Below are positions 44,059 to 56,085 of a stretch of 64,000 nt of DNA, in pieces. This DNA is from Takakia lepidozioides (Eukaryota > Streptophyta > Takakiopsida > Takakiales > Takakiaceae). Below the pieces are notes generated by a model. That model did no database searches. It worked only from the letters and a program-made list of their open reading frames with translations, and was not told the DNA's origin. The stretch is taken from NCBI GenBank assembly GCA_030704615.1, contig CM060731.1:65638756-65702755 (forward strand), given 5' to 3'. Within the stretch, counting starts at the first letter, position 1; every line of letters begins with the position of its first letter. The position numbers and the translations under genes were made by a program.

Positions 44059-47000
44059 CACATGCAACGTGCTTAGGTGTTCTGCATCATGGCTGCATCA
44101 TGGTTGTTCGGGCCATTATCTTGCTGGTTTATGTACTACCATCCATTTGTACAGTCAGACGTACGGTCCTATCAGACCAAAGAGAGGTCCTGAAGGTCCA
44201 GGTGCGTTCTCCGTCATTGGAAAATTTATTGTTGACATTTATTTACATGAAGGGTGACTGTCTGCCAACCCACACTTTGGGTAGTTGAAGAGTGACACCC
44301 ACTTTACTATAGTGGTTCAACCAGATGTGCATGACAACTACAATTTATCAAAGAGATCTGTTGCCGCTAGCTGACTGAGAACCATCCAACTTCCTGATTG
44401 CACAGGAGTCTCAACAACCTGTCTTGAATTACCCCCGATCACTTTGGAGTCCGGTGGGTTGGCCCCCATGAAAGCAGCATGGGTGATTGTAGGCATCCAT
44501 TGTTACGAAGGGTACCACATGTCCTGCGAACATTGGCCGCTTCGGAAGGGATGAGGATGCGAGGTCTGACATTAAAGTGATTTAGTGGTGACAAGTTGAT
44601 GCGGTTGCTGGCAGAGTCCGGGGAATTGATGAAGGGATGATTATTGGTTGGTGTCTCTTCAGCAGTTGAAATTGCTAATTGTCCAGGTTGGAATCCTCCC
44701 AACACATTAGCATCCCTATGGGTGTGCTTCATGGAGCACTCTACAACTAGCCAACCTAATGTTGGAAAGGGGATTCGGACATACTTGGTTACAGGCCATT
44801 GAAACTGACCACGATTTTGGGTCAGCAGAAGAAGATTTCAAGCAACTTCCATTGTGAGTGGCCACTGCCCATGATAGTTTCTTATTGTTTGAGTGTTGGG
44901 AGCACCAGCACCACATTGTAGTCTGATTTACATATTTGAGATCAGCGGGAACCAATGGGCTTGGTCCTTGCTCTCTTTGATCTCTGAAATTGAAAATGGC
45001 TTTGACTAGTTCTATACCGTCTTTTTATGTGCTAGACATGACCCAAGCTGCAAACATGAGTGGATCTTGGTTGCTATGGCTCCCAATCCAAATGCTCAGA
45101 GAAAATAATTGCATAACGATTTAACATAAAGCAACTCAGATATCATCCCTGCCAAAGTATAAACTCTTGCTACCTACATGTGGAAAACACACATCTCAGT
45201 AATCGTGACATGCCTGTACACAAATCTATGGGTGTCCTCCATCATCTAAGCTTTCTAGTAGTGCCTCCAAATTGCATTCAGTTTGGTGCACAATACTATG
45301 CTTGAATTCTCCGCAGAACAACAAATCTTTAGCCATCATCTCCTCTCCAAGTGGCCAACAATAGAAACTTTCTGGTCCTTACAACCACAACATCCTCCAC
45401 TACTAGGGCTGTTTCAAGGAAGTCCTCAAATGTCTTACAGTAGGCAGTCTTTGTGGCTTACAAGTGCTGGAATTGTGCCTTTTGTTATAACTTTTTCTTT
45501 GGTTCAAAAGCTTCAGGGAGCGACTCTCCTAATACATTGCAGCTGTCTCAGCGCCTGCCAGCGGTGCCCTGAGTTCTGTAATCTTGATATATGGCCTAAC
45601 CTGTTCTGCAGTCTGAAGTCACAGTTTCTCTTGGTCCATCCTTACCCTCTATTGAAAGACAGTCTATGTCGTCATGCACCGAATCCCAATGCGCTTGAAG
45701 CATTCTTTCAATGCTGTTTCTTTGTGAGAACCCACATGTATCCTACAACGCACATTCAACATTGAAAAGATCAGGTCACGAAATTGCAATTGCCCATCCT
45801 CTTCTCTCACTGCACGCTTCCTGCCATTGTCAATTTGGGATGGTGAAGCTGACGCTTTCATTCTAAGTTGTCTATGCTTGATTAACCAGATTGATTTCAG
45901 CAGGAGTACGTTGGTGGATGGGGGATCATGGAGACCTTTCCCATTGCAGGAGCACTTCAAGATGCTGACGTAAATTTATATGTTCGTTTCCTTTCCCGGG
46001 AGCTGACTGCGAAATCAAAGGCCGAGCTCAAACTCAGACGACAACGATGCAAACTGCAGTGAACAGAAGAACAAACGCAGCACAGAACGCTTTTGAATGA
46101 TTAACACCAAAATATGTGTTATGAATTTTTCTACTTGCGAAGCTTGGAATCACTCCCTCACCCACACTGCCCTTCGAAGCTACAAACCTTGCAAGAAAGT
46201 TTTTCTGCAAGATCGTCGCTACCGCTTTTGTACATTCCATCACCCGTAAAGCGTGCGGTGAGGGTGGATCGAACGCGGCCTTCAGATCTTCAATCACGTT
46301 CATGCCACATAAGAGTCGCAAATCCAACAAAGAATAACCCTACGTCTAACTCTTTCTTTACCCAGTCCACCTTTCTGCTTAAGGCTCTAAAAGACAAGGA
46401 GAGTTGGGTATCTGAAGTTCAGTCTCCGAAATACATATTCAGGACGCTTTGCGTCGAAAGAAGTACCATGTCAGATGCCAGTCGTGTGCAATCACTCATT
46501 CTCACTTCCTTACTGGCAGTTTAGGCTGTCCTATGGGTCCTTCCTTAGTACCTAGACAAATCCTAACTTAAACTCCTCAAGTAGCTTCAATGAAACTCAT
46601 CTAGAGGGACAGTCTTGACATGAGTTAAGAAAGAGAACTTCAGAATCTTAAAAAGATATTCTGCGGAAATTGAGCAATCTCAGGCTTTACAAATTCGACA
46701 ATGCACTTCGATCCAGATGTTACACGTGAGCAATCGACATTCACTGTATTGGATATACACTTGGGCATCTACCAGAGTCAAGAATCACAAACATACATAG
46801 TTAAAGAATATCCTCACATATAGGTATCATCTCCCTCCGCTGTCTCAGATGTCCTAAGGCTCGGCAAGTTAAGAGGAGCATTGCAGTTTCATTCATGTCA
46901 CTATGTCAAAAGTGTTCCTTACCTCGCAGACGCCATTCACCATGAAGCTAAAGAAAACTCCAAAAACAGCAAATCAGCAGCTGATGCAAATGGGAGAGCT

Positions 47001-47355
47001 CCGACATGCTCACACCCAACAATACCACCCTGCTGCTGACTGTGCCTCCTCCAATTGCAGCTCGGCCAGGCTTCATCTCCCTCCCTGGAATGTAGTCGAC
47101 ATCAAGTAAAATCCACGCAAAGGCAGCCCTCTGTGGGAAGAGGAGGAGGCAACAAGTCGCATTGCGGTGGGAAGAGTAGGGGACGATCCACGTCCTATGC
47201 AGCAGGAAGTAAGACCGCTGGAGTTGCTCGTTCTTCCCCAAAGCCTTGACTCATCACATTGTGAGCTCTGCAAGATCGCCCACAAGTCATGATCCAGGGA
47301 TGGTTGCACCGCGTCATTCATGTCTGATGCCCATCGCACAGCTTCTGCTGACTAG
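44059..47355. other. Lipase 3' flank, copy B; no convincing gene
   Basis: Matches 3961-6907 apart from two inserts. The 168-bp insert 45611-45778 has no target-site duplication: copy A reads straight from CTGTTCTGCA to CGAAATTGC. The 246-bp insert 46266-46511 begins inside a tRNA-Phe-like half. Confidence 0.6.
46254..46295 (-). pseudogene. 3' half of a tRNA-Phe gene
   Basis: Minus reading GATTGAAGATCTGAAGG, then CGCGTTCGATCCACCCTC and ACCGCA corresponds to the anticodon arm, T arm and acceptor end of tRNA-Phe(GAA), with two bases lost from the T arm. The 5' half is absent. In copy A only the last 12 bases remain (5994-6005). It could be a tRNA relic or the head of a tRNA-derived SINE. Confidence 0.75.
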
Positions 47356-47380
47356 ATGATGAGTGTCGGATAGACAGCTG

Positions 47381-47992
47381 ATGCTGAGAGATCTCCGGGC
47401 TTTGAAAGCAAAAGAGCCAGTGCCTGATCCGAGCCCCAAGAAAAAGGATAGAAAGAAAAATTCGAAGGAGAAAGATAAGGGCACCGCCCAGGGGGAAGCA
47501 GCTCAAAAGTCTCAAGGGGGATTGAAGGGGCCGAAGCTGTCTGATCGGCCATACGAGGCCTCCCTCCCCGGCAGAGTGGTTGGTCCTCAGTTTCAACACA
47601 AAACTATCAACGAGGGCTTCCTGGTCATGATGGCGTCTCGAAGGAAAGGAGCTGGCGCGAAGAAGTCCCCTACCTGGGAAACAATGTTCTCATTCCTCAC
47701 TCTGGTATTTCATTTCAGGCTACCGCCGTCTTTGTTCTCAATCATTTCTCTTCCCTGTCTACAAGTGTTCTCAGTGGGGAATGATTTCATTGTTTCGATG
47801 TGTAGGCTGCGAAAGGGCCGTCCTGGGTGAATGGTGAGAAGAAAGCGTTTGCTTGCGAGCTTGTGGTTGTCGACATTCCCGACGGGCTGGCAGTCCCGGA
47901 TGTTCCTGCGGAGAGTGGGACCCCCGCCTCAAATGTCTGGGACGAGCGACGTTGGCCATGGGTGTTCAAGTTCTGTGGGAACTTCTTAAAAG
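47381..47992 (+). CDS. Two exons of an unrecognised gene, copy B only
   Basis: Exon 47381-47704 (108 codons from ATG MLRDLRALKAKEP) has a Lys-rich segment (SPKKKDRKKNSKEKDKG) and ends at TCTG/GTATTT. Exon 47806-47992 continues in phase after TGTAG: KGPSWVNGEKKAFACELV, VPAESGTPASNVWDERRW and FKFCGNFLK, with donor AG/GTGAGT. Further exons were not identified. No family recognised. The segment has no counterpart in copy A. Confidence 0.5.
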
Positions 47993-48639
47993 GTGAGTCT
48001 CATTTCCCTCCTTCGGCAATGTCGGTTCTGCTCAGAAGTCTGCAGGTGATCTCAATTCTTCATATTCGTTGCCCTTCTCCCAGGTTTGCATTGACGTAAG
48101 CTTGGTTTTTGTTGTCTTCCAGTGGGTTTCATGATCTGTTATGATCAATGCAAGTGCGTTCTTCTCTTCAGCAACCTTATCCTTCTCCCAGGCTTGCGTT
48201 CACGCAAGCCTAGATTGTGTTGTCCTCCACTGAGTTGTTTGGGCTGGCTTCAATGCCCTCACCTCTATCTGCCCTTTCTTGTGTGTGCAGACTCGTGCAT
48301 ACGACGCACACTGTCTTGTTAGAGAGCGTCACTCATCCACACCGTCTTCCGTGAAAGAGTTCAAAGTCTTGTAAGGGGCGGAGCATGTTCACTCTACTTG
48401 CGATCCGGTGGATGATGATTTCATCTATAATTATGTGGACTCGACCCTTACAACACGACGGTCATCTGGTGAGCCATGGAGAGGCGCAAGGGAGAAAAGT
48501 CCGGCCTTCATGCAGACTGTTATCGTCCAAGGTGGTGGATCTCACTCTTGGAACATGTGCTTGTTTTTTTTCTATCTGTCAGTCTTGCATTACCCAACTT
48601 TGCTTTAAATTGCATTTGTGTCTCGGTATGTAATAGACT
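47993..48639. other. Downstream of the unrecognised exons
   Basis: Repeated TTCTCCCAGG(C/T)TTGC(A/G)TT(C/G)ACG(T/C)AAGC(C/T)T at about 48077 and 48183 marks a diverged tandem duplication of about 106 bp. No gene seen. Confidence 0.45.
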
Positions 48640-48765
48640 ATGAGTATGTTGCTCTCCAAAATACCCCAACTCTAATTCATGAACATGTCGCACCAACCGT
48701 GTCCGTTGTGTGGGATGAGGCACAATCCTCTTACGACTATCCTCGTACGAATAAAAAATGCTCAC
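48640..48765 (-). mobile_element. Gypsy integrase zinc-region fragment
   Basis: Minus reading RKRIVPHPTQRTRLVRHVHE then LGYFGEQHTHSLL is clearly related to RVRIVPHP and LVRHAHEELGHFGVRRTHSLL of the element at 17286-28248. About 125 bp, no other domain nearby. Confidence 0.75.
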
Positions 48766-49731
48766 AATCTTGCAGGCTCACCCGAGCAACTCATGTTCTA
48801 GCATTCCCCAAGGTATGAAATTGCTTCAATTTGACCGGGCTAGTCTTACATGCAAGTACTGCCACCCGGTATCTCTGCATTCCTATAACATTGTCTTTTA
48901 CATTGCTCGATTCCCAAACACATTTGGCCCCCAGTCATCGCTATTGTCCGAACCTGGAACCGTTCTATGGCGCCCATTCACAAACTCCTGAAGTATCTAC
49001 AACTCTACAAAAGAAACCTATAGTTACAAGTGTGTTACATCTGGAAAAATGTGGAAAGCTCATTGTCATTGGTCATTCTTTAATTCTTATTCTACTGTTT
49101 CAATGTTTTCACCTTTATACTGATCTATGATGTGTAAATTGAGGGAGGAAAATCTGCAAAAAAATGATTTCACACGTCAAAATAGCTTCGGAGGATGAGT
49201 ATCAGCTCTATGAATGTTTTCAAGCTACATGGGGGAGGGAAGGAATCACATGCACAAGCATTGCGCCATCCTCCTACATTTGGTCCGCTTGTCTACCCCT
49301 CTCTTGGTAGGGGCTCAACACCAACTTGTCTTAGGTCACCCGGAGTTTGGGGTAGTGCTAGTCCGTGAGCGGAAAGATTCCAATCCGTGAGCAGAAAGAT
49401 TCTCACACAGTAGGATGCATGGGCCTACAACCGCGGATGAGGAAGCCCGGGAGACCTATGTCCGCGAGAATGAGTGCATACAAATATGTGGTGTAGAATT
49501 TTCTAGAATATATATTGTGTATACTTGGATGACTGTTGGATAAGTGTTGGATGAATAAAGGATGAATACTGGATGAATAATTGAAGAATGGATGAATGCA
49601 AGATCACTGTTGGATGGACATATGCATAGGGATGCATGAACAATGGATGAGTGGATGGTTAAAGGCTGGATGTATTATCGACCTATAGAAAATGAAGGAA
49701 TGGAGTTGTAAATGCGGATTAAAGGAGGAGA
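48766..49731. other. Non-coding; GGATGAAT-type simple repeats
   Basis: No gene seen. 49530-49680 is rich in GGATGAAT variants, the complement of the pattern at 29700-30030. Confidence 0.5.
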
Positions 49732-50234
49732 TGTTGTGCACCTAAGCATCGTGCCACAACATACATCGCTGTCCATCACACATTCTAAGCATACAATCCT
49801 AGAAAGCTATGCCACAATAGATAAGAGATGAGAAATGAGAGAAGTGGAAGACAATGAAAGCTCTCTAAGCATGAAGCAATCACACTAAGAACAAGCCTTA
49901 GTCCTTCCAAGTGAAATCCACTCTATCACATAAACTAAGTCAAGCCAAGGGCACCTTTGCTAAGGGAATCCACCCTACAAAACCCTCAACACACTCCCTC
50001 TCAATATCTAGAGCTATGGAGGTGAGAGAAGCTCATAGAGGCTCAACTACAAGAAGATGAGCTCTCCACAACCCTCACAAGGGGAAAACCATCCCCATGT
50101 CCCAAGTGAGGCTTGATACCTCACTTTGCATATGAGACCAAATGAAGTCCCAAATGAAGTCCCAACACTCAAAATATAAATATAAACATCTAAAATGTCC
50201 TAGTTAACTAGAAGTAGGTAATTCTAGTTAACCA
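49732..50234 (-). repeat. Solo LTR of a related retroelement
   Basis: 503 bp, minus reading TGGTTAACTAG...GTGCACAACA. It shares blocks with both repeat types of the methyltransferase element: TTGAGCCTC, GGATTCCC(TTAGC), GGTGC(C)CTTGGCTTGACTT, and near its end GGACAGCGATGTATGTTGTGG. It has TG/CA ends but no matching 5-bp flanks (GGAGA and TGACG). Confidence 0.65.
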
Positions 50235-50341
50235 TGACGCAGACAAAAACTGAAAGAGAGGCACACACCGGATAAAAAAAAAACAAACCCCTCACATGGT
50301 CATTGATAACGAAACAAGGTGAATCATTCGGAAAAACAAAA

Positions 50342-51228
50342 CTATGAATATCCACTGCAACTGGAGTTTGCATCCGATTCTGAAGCACTACTATAGACCC
50401 TAGCCCTGCTGTGCACATTAGCCCTACGGTCGCAAAGCAGAGGAGGGGGAGATGCTTGCAGACTAAACTCTCTCGCTGCAGCCTCCGCATAGGATGGCAA
50501 CTTCAGGACGGTTGGCGGACTGGGGAAGAAGTCCGGGTTGGCACAGAAAGGGAGACTCCTGGGCGTCTTAGGTCTCCTGCAAAAACGCACAGAGTTGCTA
50601 GTCAAAAAAGCATTTGGACAGCACTGTCGAGGGCAGACTCATGAATAAAAAGCAAAGATAGAAGGATGCAAAATAGTATATGGTGTAGACTTACTCACTG
50701 TCAAAATCGTCGTCAATCTCCATGTCCTCGTGATCCACCGCTACTGCCACAACCGCCTCTTTATCTGTATGTGTGCCAGAAGACGAGCCCTCGTGAAGAG
50801 GAGCTATTACTCCGCATCAGCCACAAAGGCGAACAGATGTCTTCCTGCTGCCTTGCACGCATGGAATGAGGCCCCTGCATGGAAAGAAGGCACGATGAGT
50901 GAAGACAAGGGATCGCAACTCAAGGAAGGTCGACGCAGCCAGAATCAGATCCAAGTCGTGCAAGTGCACTGGGAGAGATCGAGATGCATGACAGGCCTGA
51001 ACTTTGTGAGAAATTGTGAAGTTAACAAGGACCGCATTAGCAATTCTCGCGAGCGCAGCGTTAGCTTGTGCAGTGTGCACACTCTTTGTGGCCGCCTCAT
51101 TCCACACCTTGCTTATCAGCATTGCTACGTGCCTATCCACGCCGTCATCCAATCTCTGCACGATTTGCTCCACCAAGCCCACATCCCTCAGAGCCACCTC
51201 CATGTTGCTGCAGATCGTTCCTTCTTGT
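50342..51228 (-). CDS. Exons of an unrecognised gene, minus strand
   Basis: One exon at about 51228-51003 encodes a helical segment (MEVALRDVGLVEQIVQRLDD, then RHVAMLISKVWNEAATKSV and ANAALARIANAVLVNF), bordered by AG and GT. A terminal exon at about 50580-50342 encodes RRPKTPRSLPFCANPDFFPS, SYAEAAAREFSLQASPPPLL and a Ser-rich end with stop. A middle exon near 50930-50700 is uncertain. No family recognised; copy A lacks it. Confidence 0.4.
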
Positions 51229-51496
51229 GAGATAAAAAATTTAGGACACCACCAATTCGACAAGGAAAACCGGAGCAAAGTTGTGCGGTCTTGGTTATAA
51301 AACAGCCATCTACTGCAACAATACGGTGCACAATGGTGCAACTCCTATTCCTCATATTAACTCATTGTCCACCATTCCGGTAGTTGCCTTTACAACACCT
51401 TTCTCTCTCAACATCACTCACCCGCTCCAGGTTAAATTGATTTACTTGAGAATCGGTTCCTCTCTATCTATGCTCTCATCACCTTGTGCACTCTCT

Positions 51497-51613
51497 ATGG
51501 TGTGTTGGCGGGGATGGGAGACTGAACCGGACTCGGATTCCGAGGATGGAGATGATGGATCAACAATTCTTGAAGGAACAATCTACATCATGGATTTTGT
51601 ACATACATTGAAG
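51497..51613 (+). CDS. First exon of an unrecognised gene
   Basis: 39 codons from ATG: MVCWRGWETEPDSDSEDGDD then STILEGTIYIMDFVHTLK, ending at AAG/GTATGT. Acidic N-terminus; nothing further recognised before the gypsy fragment begins at 51859. Confidence 0.35.
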
Positions 51614-51858
51614 GTATGTGCATTGTTAAGTCAAGAATTTATACTTTTGAATCTATACTTTTCTCTACATACAAATGAATAGAATCCAATCAAGCTTGTT
51701 TTCATAGTATCCAAATTAGATTGTTGCACTTTTTTTATCAGATGGAATACAATTTTGAGATGAGGTTTTGATGTATGCATGATATGAAGTATGATGAACG
51801 CATATCAAAAAATCGACAAAATCATCAAAGAATTACAAAATTTGGTCATTACAACATG

Positions 51859-52753
51859 TGTCGTGCGCATACATATCGCTACACAACTACATCGATGTCC
51901 AAACCACACCACGCATATATGCACAATAAAGTAGTCTGCCACAATCGCCCCCCTAGCTGGTGGATAGGTCCCTCTAACTTCAGATAGCTACAAGATGTAA
52001 TAGCCACAGCCGTACTAAGTCCTCTATCACTGTCCCTATTGTACTCAAACTCTATAGACCAAGAGGCCGGTACAAGAGTAGCCCCATCGTTAGTCGCCGT
52101 CTTACAATCTGTGAACTTGAGCCATGATCTCGTATGTTCAAGGTCTCATAGTAGCTTGGCCTTGCGTTTCTTGTTAGCCTTCCATGGTTGTATCCACTCC
52201 CACTATCCAATGCAATGTGGACATAACCAATCCCCATCCGGAACCATCTCAAGAGGTGGAGTCAAGCATCCCATATGCCAACCTCTAGAGCATCGATCAC
52301 ACACCAGCATGGTGGCTGCCCCTCTAGCAGACCCACACAACATGCACCTCAAACTTGCAGATACCACTGCCAGGTTTTGGTCAATCCTGCCATCGACATT
52401 CGGAAGGTGACATGGCGCACAATTACGCACATGATCCTTCCAAGTTATGCCATCCCGACCCTCCAAGATCAAGACGCCTGAGGGCAAGACCTGCCCGTCT
52501 AACACGTCCTGCAGTCACATCCAAGGTCGTAGGAGCAGTCTGCTGCAGATAGACATAGTCACCAGGGTTGAATCTCCGAACCCCAGGACGATAACCCCCA
52601 CCACGTATGGTAGCATACCTCAACGTATCACGATGTTGTGCAATGGCAAGGTTCTCGAAAGCCATGGGCATGATTTTTTTTGAACAACTCTGCACGCTGC
52701 TCACATGCACGTGCCCACACGTCCGGATCGTCAAGGTTAAGAATTGTAGCAGG
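51859..52753 (-). mobile_element. 3' end of a second methyltransferase-family retroelement
   Basis: Minus order: integrase C-terminus (LNLDDPDVWARACEQRAELF, then YRPGVRRFNPGDYVYL), the continuous join VLPSGVLILEGRDGITWKDH, the PHD finger (52470-52206), a non-coding tail, the polypurine tract GGGGGCGAT and an 85-bp terminal repeat (51943-51859) ending GCGCACGAC. The fragment is cut at 52753 where it abuts the LINE. The integrase-to-PHD junction is in frame here, which shows that the frameshift in the main element at about 17985 is secondary. Confidence 0.85.
52206..52505 (-). CDS. PHD finger fused in frame to integrase, second copy
   Basis: Same C4-H-C3 pattern as 17734-17979 with a few substitutions (GRIDQNLAVVSASLRCMLCG, VCDRCSRGWHMGC, DGDWLCPHC). 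The substitutions avoid the zinc ligands, which suggests the finger was under selection while the family was active. Confidence 0.85.
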
Positions 52754-55730
52754 ATCGCCTTGTTGCCGGGTGCGCCCTCTACGCTCTTGATCTTTACTTG
52801 TGATGGGGAATGGACAATGTTTATGTTTGCTGGAGACCACTTTAGGTTTGTACGTGACCCAACACTAACTAGTTCCAGGACGCTCAAGGGGATCAGGTCC
52901 AGAAGCTATAGTAAGCTACTGAAGCAGAGCGACCCTCCCAGCCAACAGCCTGGAGGAGATCAAGCAAGGATGACTGAACGAAATGTGATGTCGTGCAATT
53001 CATTGATCGCATGATATGCTCAGCATGTTGTCATAGGGAGTGCAATGAACCAAATATCGGCGGCGTGTAGAGTGGGACATGAGCGTGGGTCATAGATGTG
53101 GTTGCTCACGCAGTACATGATACCCTGCCTCCCGAGCAATAGATGTCACCGCATCGCGAACCATATCATAAGACGTAGTGCGCTCACCACCACATGGACA
53201 GCGGAGGAGATGGATGGCAAGGTCATCGATGGACTGAAGACAGACGCAGCGCTGAAGGCCCAATGCCGAAGGATGAGACAAACCGAGTCGAAGGCGGAGC
53301 GCAGTAGTGAAAATAGGGGATGAGAGGTGAAAAGGTGCGATAGTGGGTCGTGTTGCCAACCATGCCCCTGCTCCGGGTCCTGCGCATAATAGAAGTCGGG
53401 CTCAATGCAACTCAGAAGAAGCACTTGAGAGCATGCCGGAAAAGGAATGACGGTGTACGCACTCGGAAATGGACTCGTGAAGATGGTCGAGGCCTTGAGC
53501 AACCAACTGCTCAAATGGTGGTAGACATGCTCGCGCCAGTGCCGGAAGAAGATCTCGAGCAGAGCGGAGATGCTGCTAGAAGGGTAAAATGTCATTGTCG
53601 ACATGTGTAACGGCGTCCATAAGGATGGGACGATGGTCACAGAGAAATCATGAACCGAGGGCTGGCGCCACCAACGCCCAACTGTCGATGAAAGCTGACG
53701 AGGCGGTAGTGACAGTGGACAAAAGACCCACACCACCGGAAGAGACGGGCAGGGTGGCTTGTTGTCGTGGCAAAAGTCCCTGAGCACCCTCTAGAGCTCC
53801 TCATCCTAACAATCTCCCAAAGATAGTCATCATTGTAGTATTAAACCGAGATAAGAGGTGTAGGAAATCTGGGCTGGGTGGAACAGTGCGCAAGAGATAT
53901 GAGTGACGCTGAAGGAAACATTTGGTCAAGATTCCATATGCTACATGTACATCTCCGAGCCTAGGAAGGAGATCGGTGTGGGTGGCATCCTGGTGGAGTG
54001 CATCGGAGTGCGTCTTCCAAGAAGGACGTTGTGAATTGGGTGGTGCCAAAAGGGACTCCCATGATTCTGATGTCATTGGGCGGAACAATGAAGTGAGCAT
54101 GGAGGACAAAACAAAATGCAGGGAAACCGGACGGAGACCACACCGCACATTTGCGAGGTTGCACTGAAAAGCCCACGGCAGAGAGTTGCGTGAGTAAATG
54201 ATGGTAAGCTGAAAGTACCTGTGAGGCAGGGCCTACAATGTGCGTGTCGTCTGCCATCGACGGAAAAAGACAAGATGAGTATACTTGTGCAGAAGCCGTG
54301 AGGGCGCGGACATGAGTCATGGCAAACAAAGGTCCTCGTAAAGGGTCGCCTTGGCGGGTCCCAACCTCAGACTGAATGATGGAGCACTCACCTAGGCGAG
54401 AATGATGACTGTAGTATAGGGGAGTGGTGGATGCATAGAATAATCGAACAAACGGAATGAGTTGGTGGAAATCTCCTCCGACTGAACGGAGCTCCTGAAA
54501 GATAGTCGCTCGTGACACAGTGTTGAAAGCGTTGGTGATGTCGACCTGGAGAACCACCCAATCCGGATGAAGATCAAGAGCTGCACAAATCCCCTGAACC
54601 ACCGCCTCGCAACCTCCTGGAGGGCGACCCTGAACTGGGTGTGGAAAGAGGTGTCCGGAGAAGGCATCTCGAAACTGAAGACAAAATGAGCAGCTGACAA
54701 GGCGGTAAAGAACCTCTCCAACTACGATAGGGCGGATGCCAGTACCTGAGGGTTTGCTCATAGCCAACAATCTGGAGGCCCCAAGGAAACGGGCCACTGG
54801 GGTAGGGATACGGCCAGCAGCAATAAAGGATCAACTCTGAAATAGCTGAGAGAAGCCACTAGCAGAGCTCGGTGGAGAGAAAAAGTCGCGTAAGTGTTCA
54901 TACAAGTCGAAGTCCTCGACAAAGAGCTACAAAATATCTTGAGCTGATGGGTGAAGGGCTTCGAGGGCAATGACAGTATCCGGTGATGGAGGCGCTGGTG
55001 AGGAAGGTGCTAAAGCCTTGGCCGCGGCGTGAATACTCGCCAACGCGGCCTAACATGAGACTATGACGAAGTCATATGTGGGCCGATGAGGGTGGCTGCG
55101 TGGAGGAAGCGGGAGGGGTGCGTGCCGCAAGGGCTAGTGCCCGTAATTGATGCTCATCTTGCAGACTCTCCCAATCTCCAGATAAAAAACGGCGAAGACC
55201 CTGACTGACCGCCACGAGGGGGCAAAACCAAACACCACTAAGGAAATAACAAGAAAAGATACCATGCTGGTATATCATCAGGATCACGAGCCAGAATATC
55301 TAAGGGCAGACGGAGTGCCAGTTGGACCTCATGACGCAGTGCCACCGGAATTCTTGTATAAAGACGAGGCCTTGGCAGTCCTAGCTGAAATGCGCCCAGA
55401 TAATCTAGCGCTGAAAGCCAATGCCATGTAGAGGCAAGAGGTGGCGCATGCAAGACACTGGGCTGAAATCAACGACGCAATGGCGTGAGCGTTGCGCGTG
55501 AGCGCGTGAGCGCGCGAGCGTACGCTCACGCAGAAGTGACGTGGCGTGAGCCTGCACACACGCTGACGTGGCGTGAGCGTCATGTCAGCATGCTGATGTG
55601 GGTAAATTGATGATGTGGCACTGTCCGTCATCTGTCACATCAGCATTAACATGCGCCGCCTATAACCGAGGATGGTCCTATGACTGTGGAATTAATGCAG
55701 GGAATCTTGAATCATGACGAGCGTTGAGGC
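52754..55730 (-). mobile_element. LINE-type non-LTR retrotransposon remnant, copy B
   Basis: Minus frames: an upstream part (about 55630-54970) with ALRLPLDILARDPDD, then RT in one frame 54797-53961: RPIVVGEVLYRLVSC, VLQVDITNAFNTVSR, EVGTRQGDPLRGPLF and MADDTHIVG, the active-site strand. The post-RT region (53787-53090) has SIDDLAIHLLRCPCGGERT and a conserved C-terminal helix. RT copies the element RNA at the nicked target. There is no poly-A tail or target repeat at 52754, where it meets the gypsy fragment. Frameshifts make it inactive. Its part 55275-55326 reappears in copy A's ParB-box gene. Confidence 0.85.
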
Positions 55731-56085
55731 CTACAATTGCAGCATCCAACATTGTGCAATTACAAATGCTTGTTTCACTTTTACAATTACGAGGACGAAA
55801 AAAATATCCTCACAAAGTGTGCGCCATAAAGGCTGCCACGGGAAGACCTTCCTCCCTCCTCAAATAACAATGAGAGTTAGGATCATCTTCAAAAGATGAT
55901 TGTAGTGCATAGCGACAGCAAGACATGTAGACTTCGAACGATGCAATGACAAATGTGCACCTAAAAGTTGTCACTCAGAGCTCAGTCCGTATAGTTGGAG
56001 GCCATATCATTGCACCGCCGACGAATTGATGTGAATTACACATTTCAAATCATGGTCGTCCACATACCACATTGTATAGTTGATG
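55731..56085. other. Transposase 3' flank, copy B
   Basis: Shared with 9110-9433; no gene and no terminal inverted repeat recognised by eye. Confidence 0.5.
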
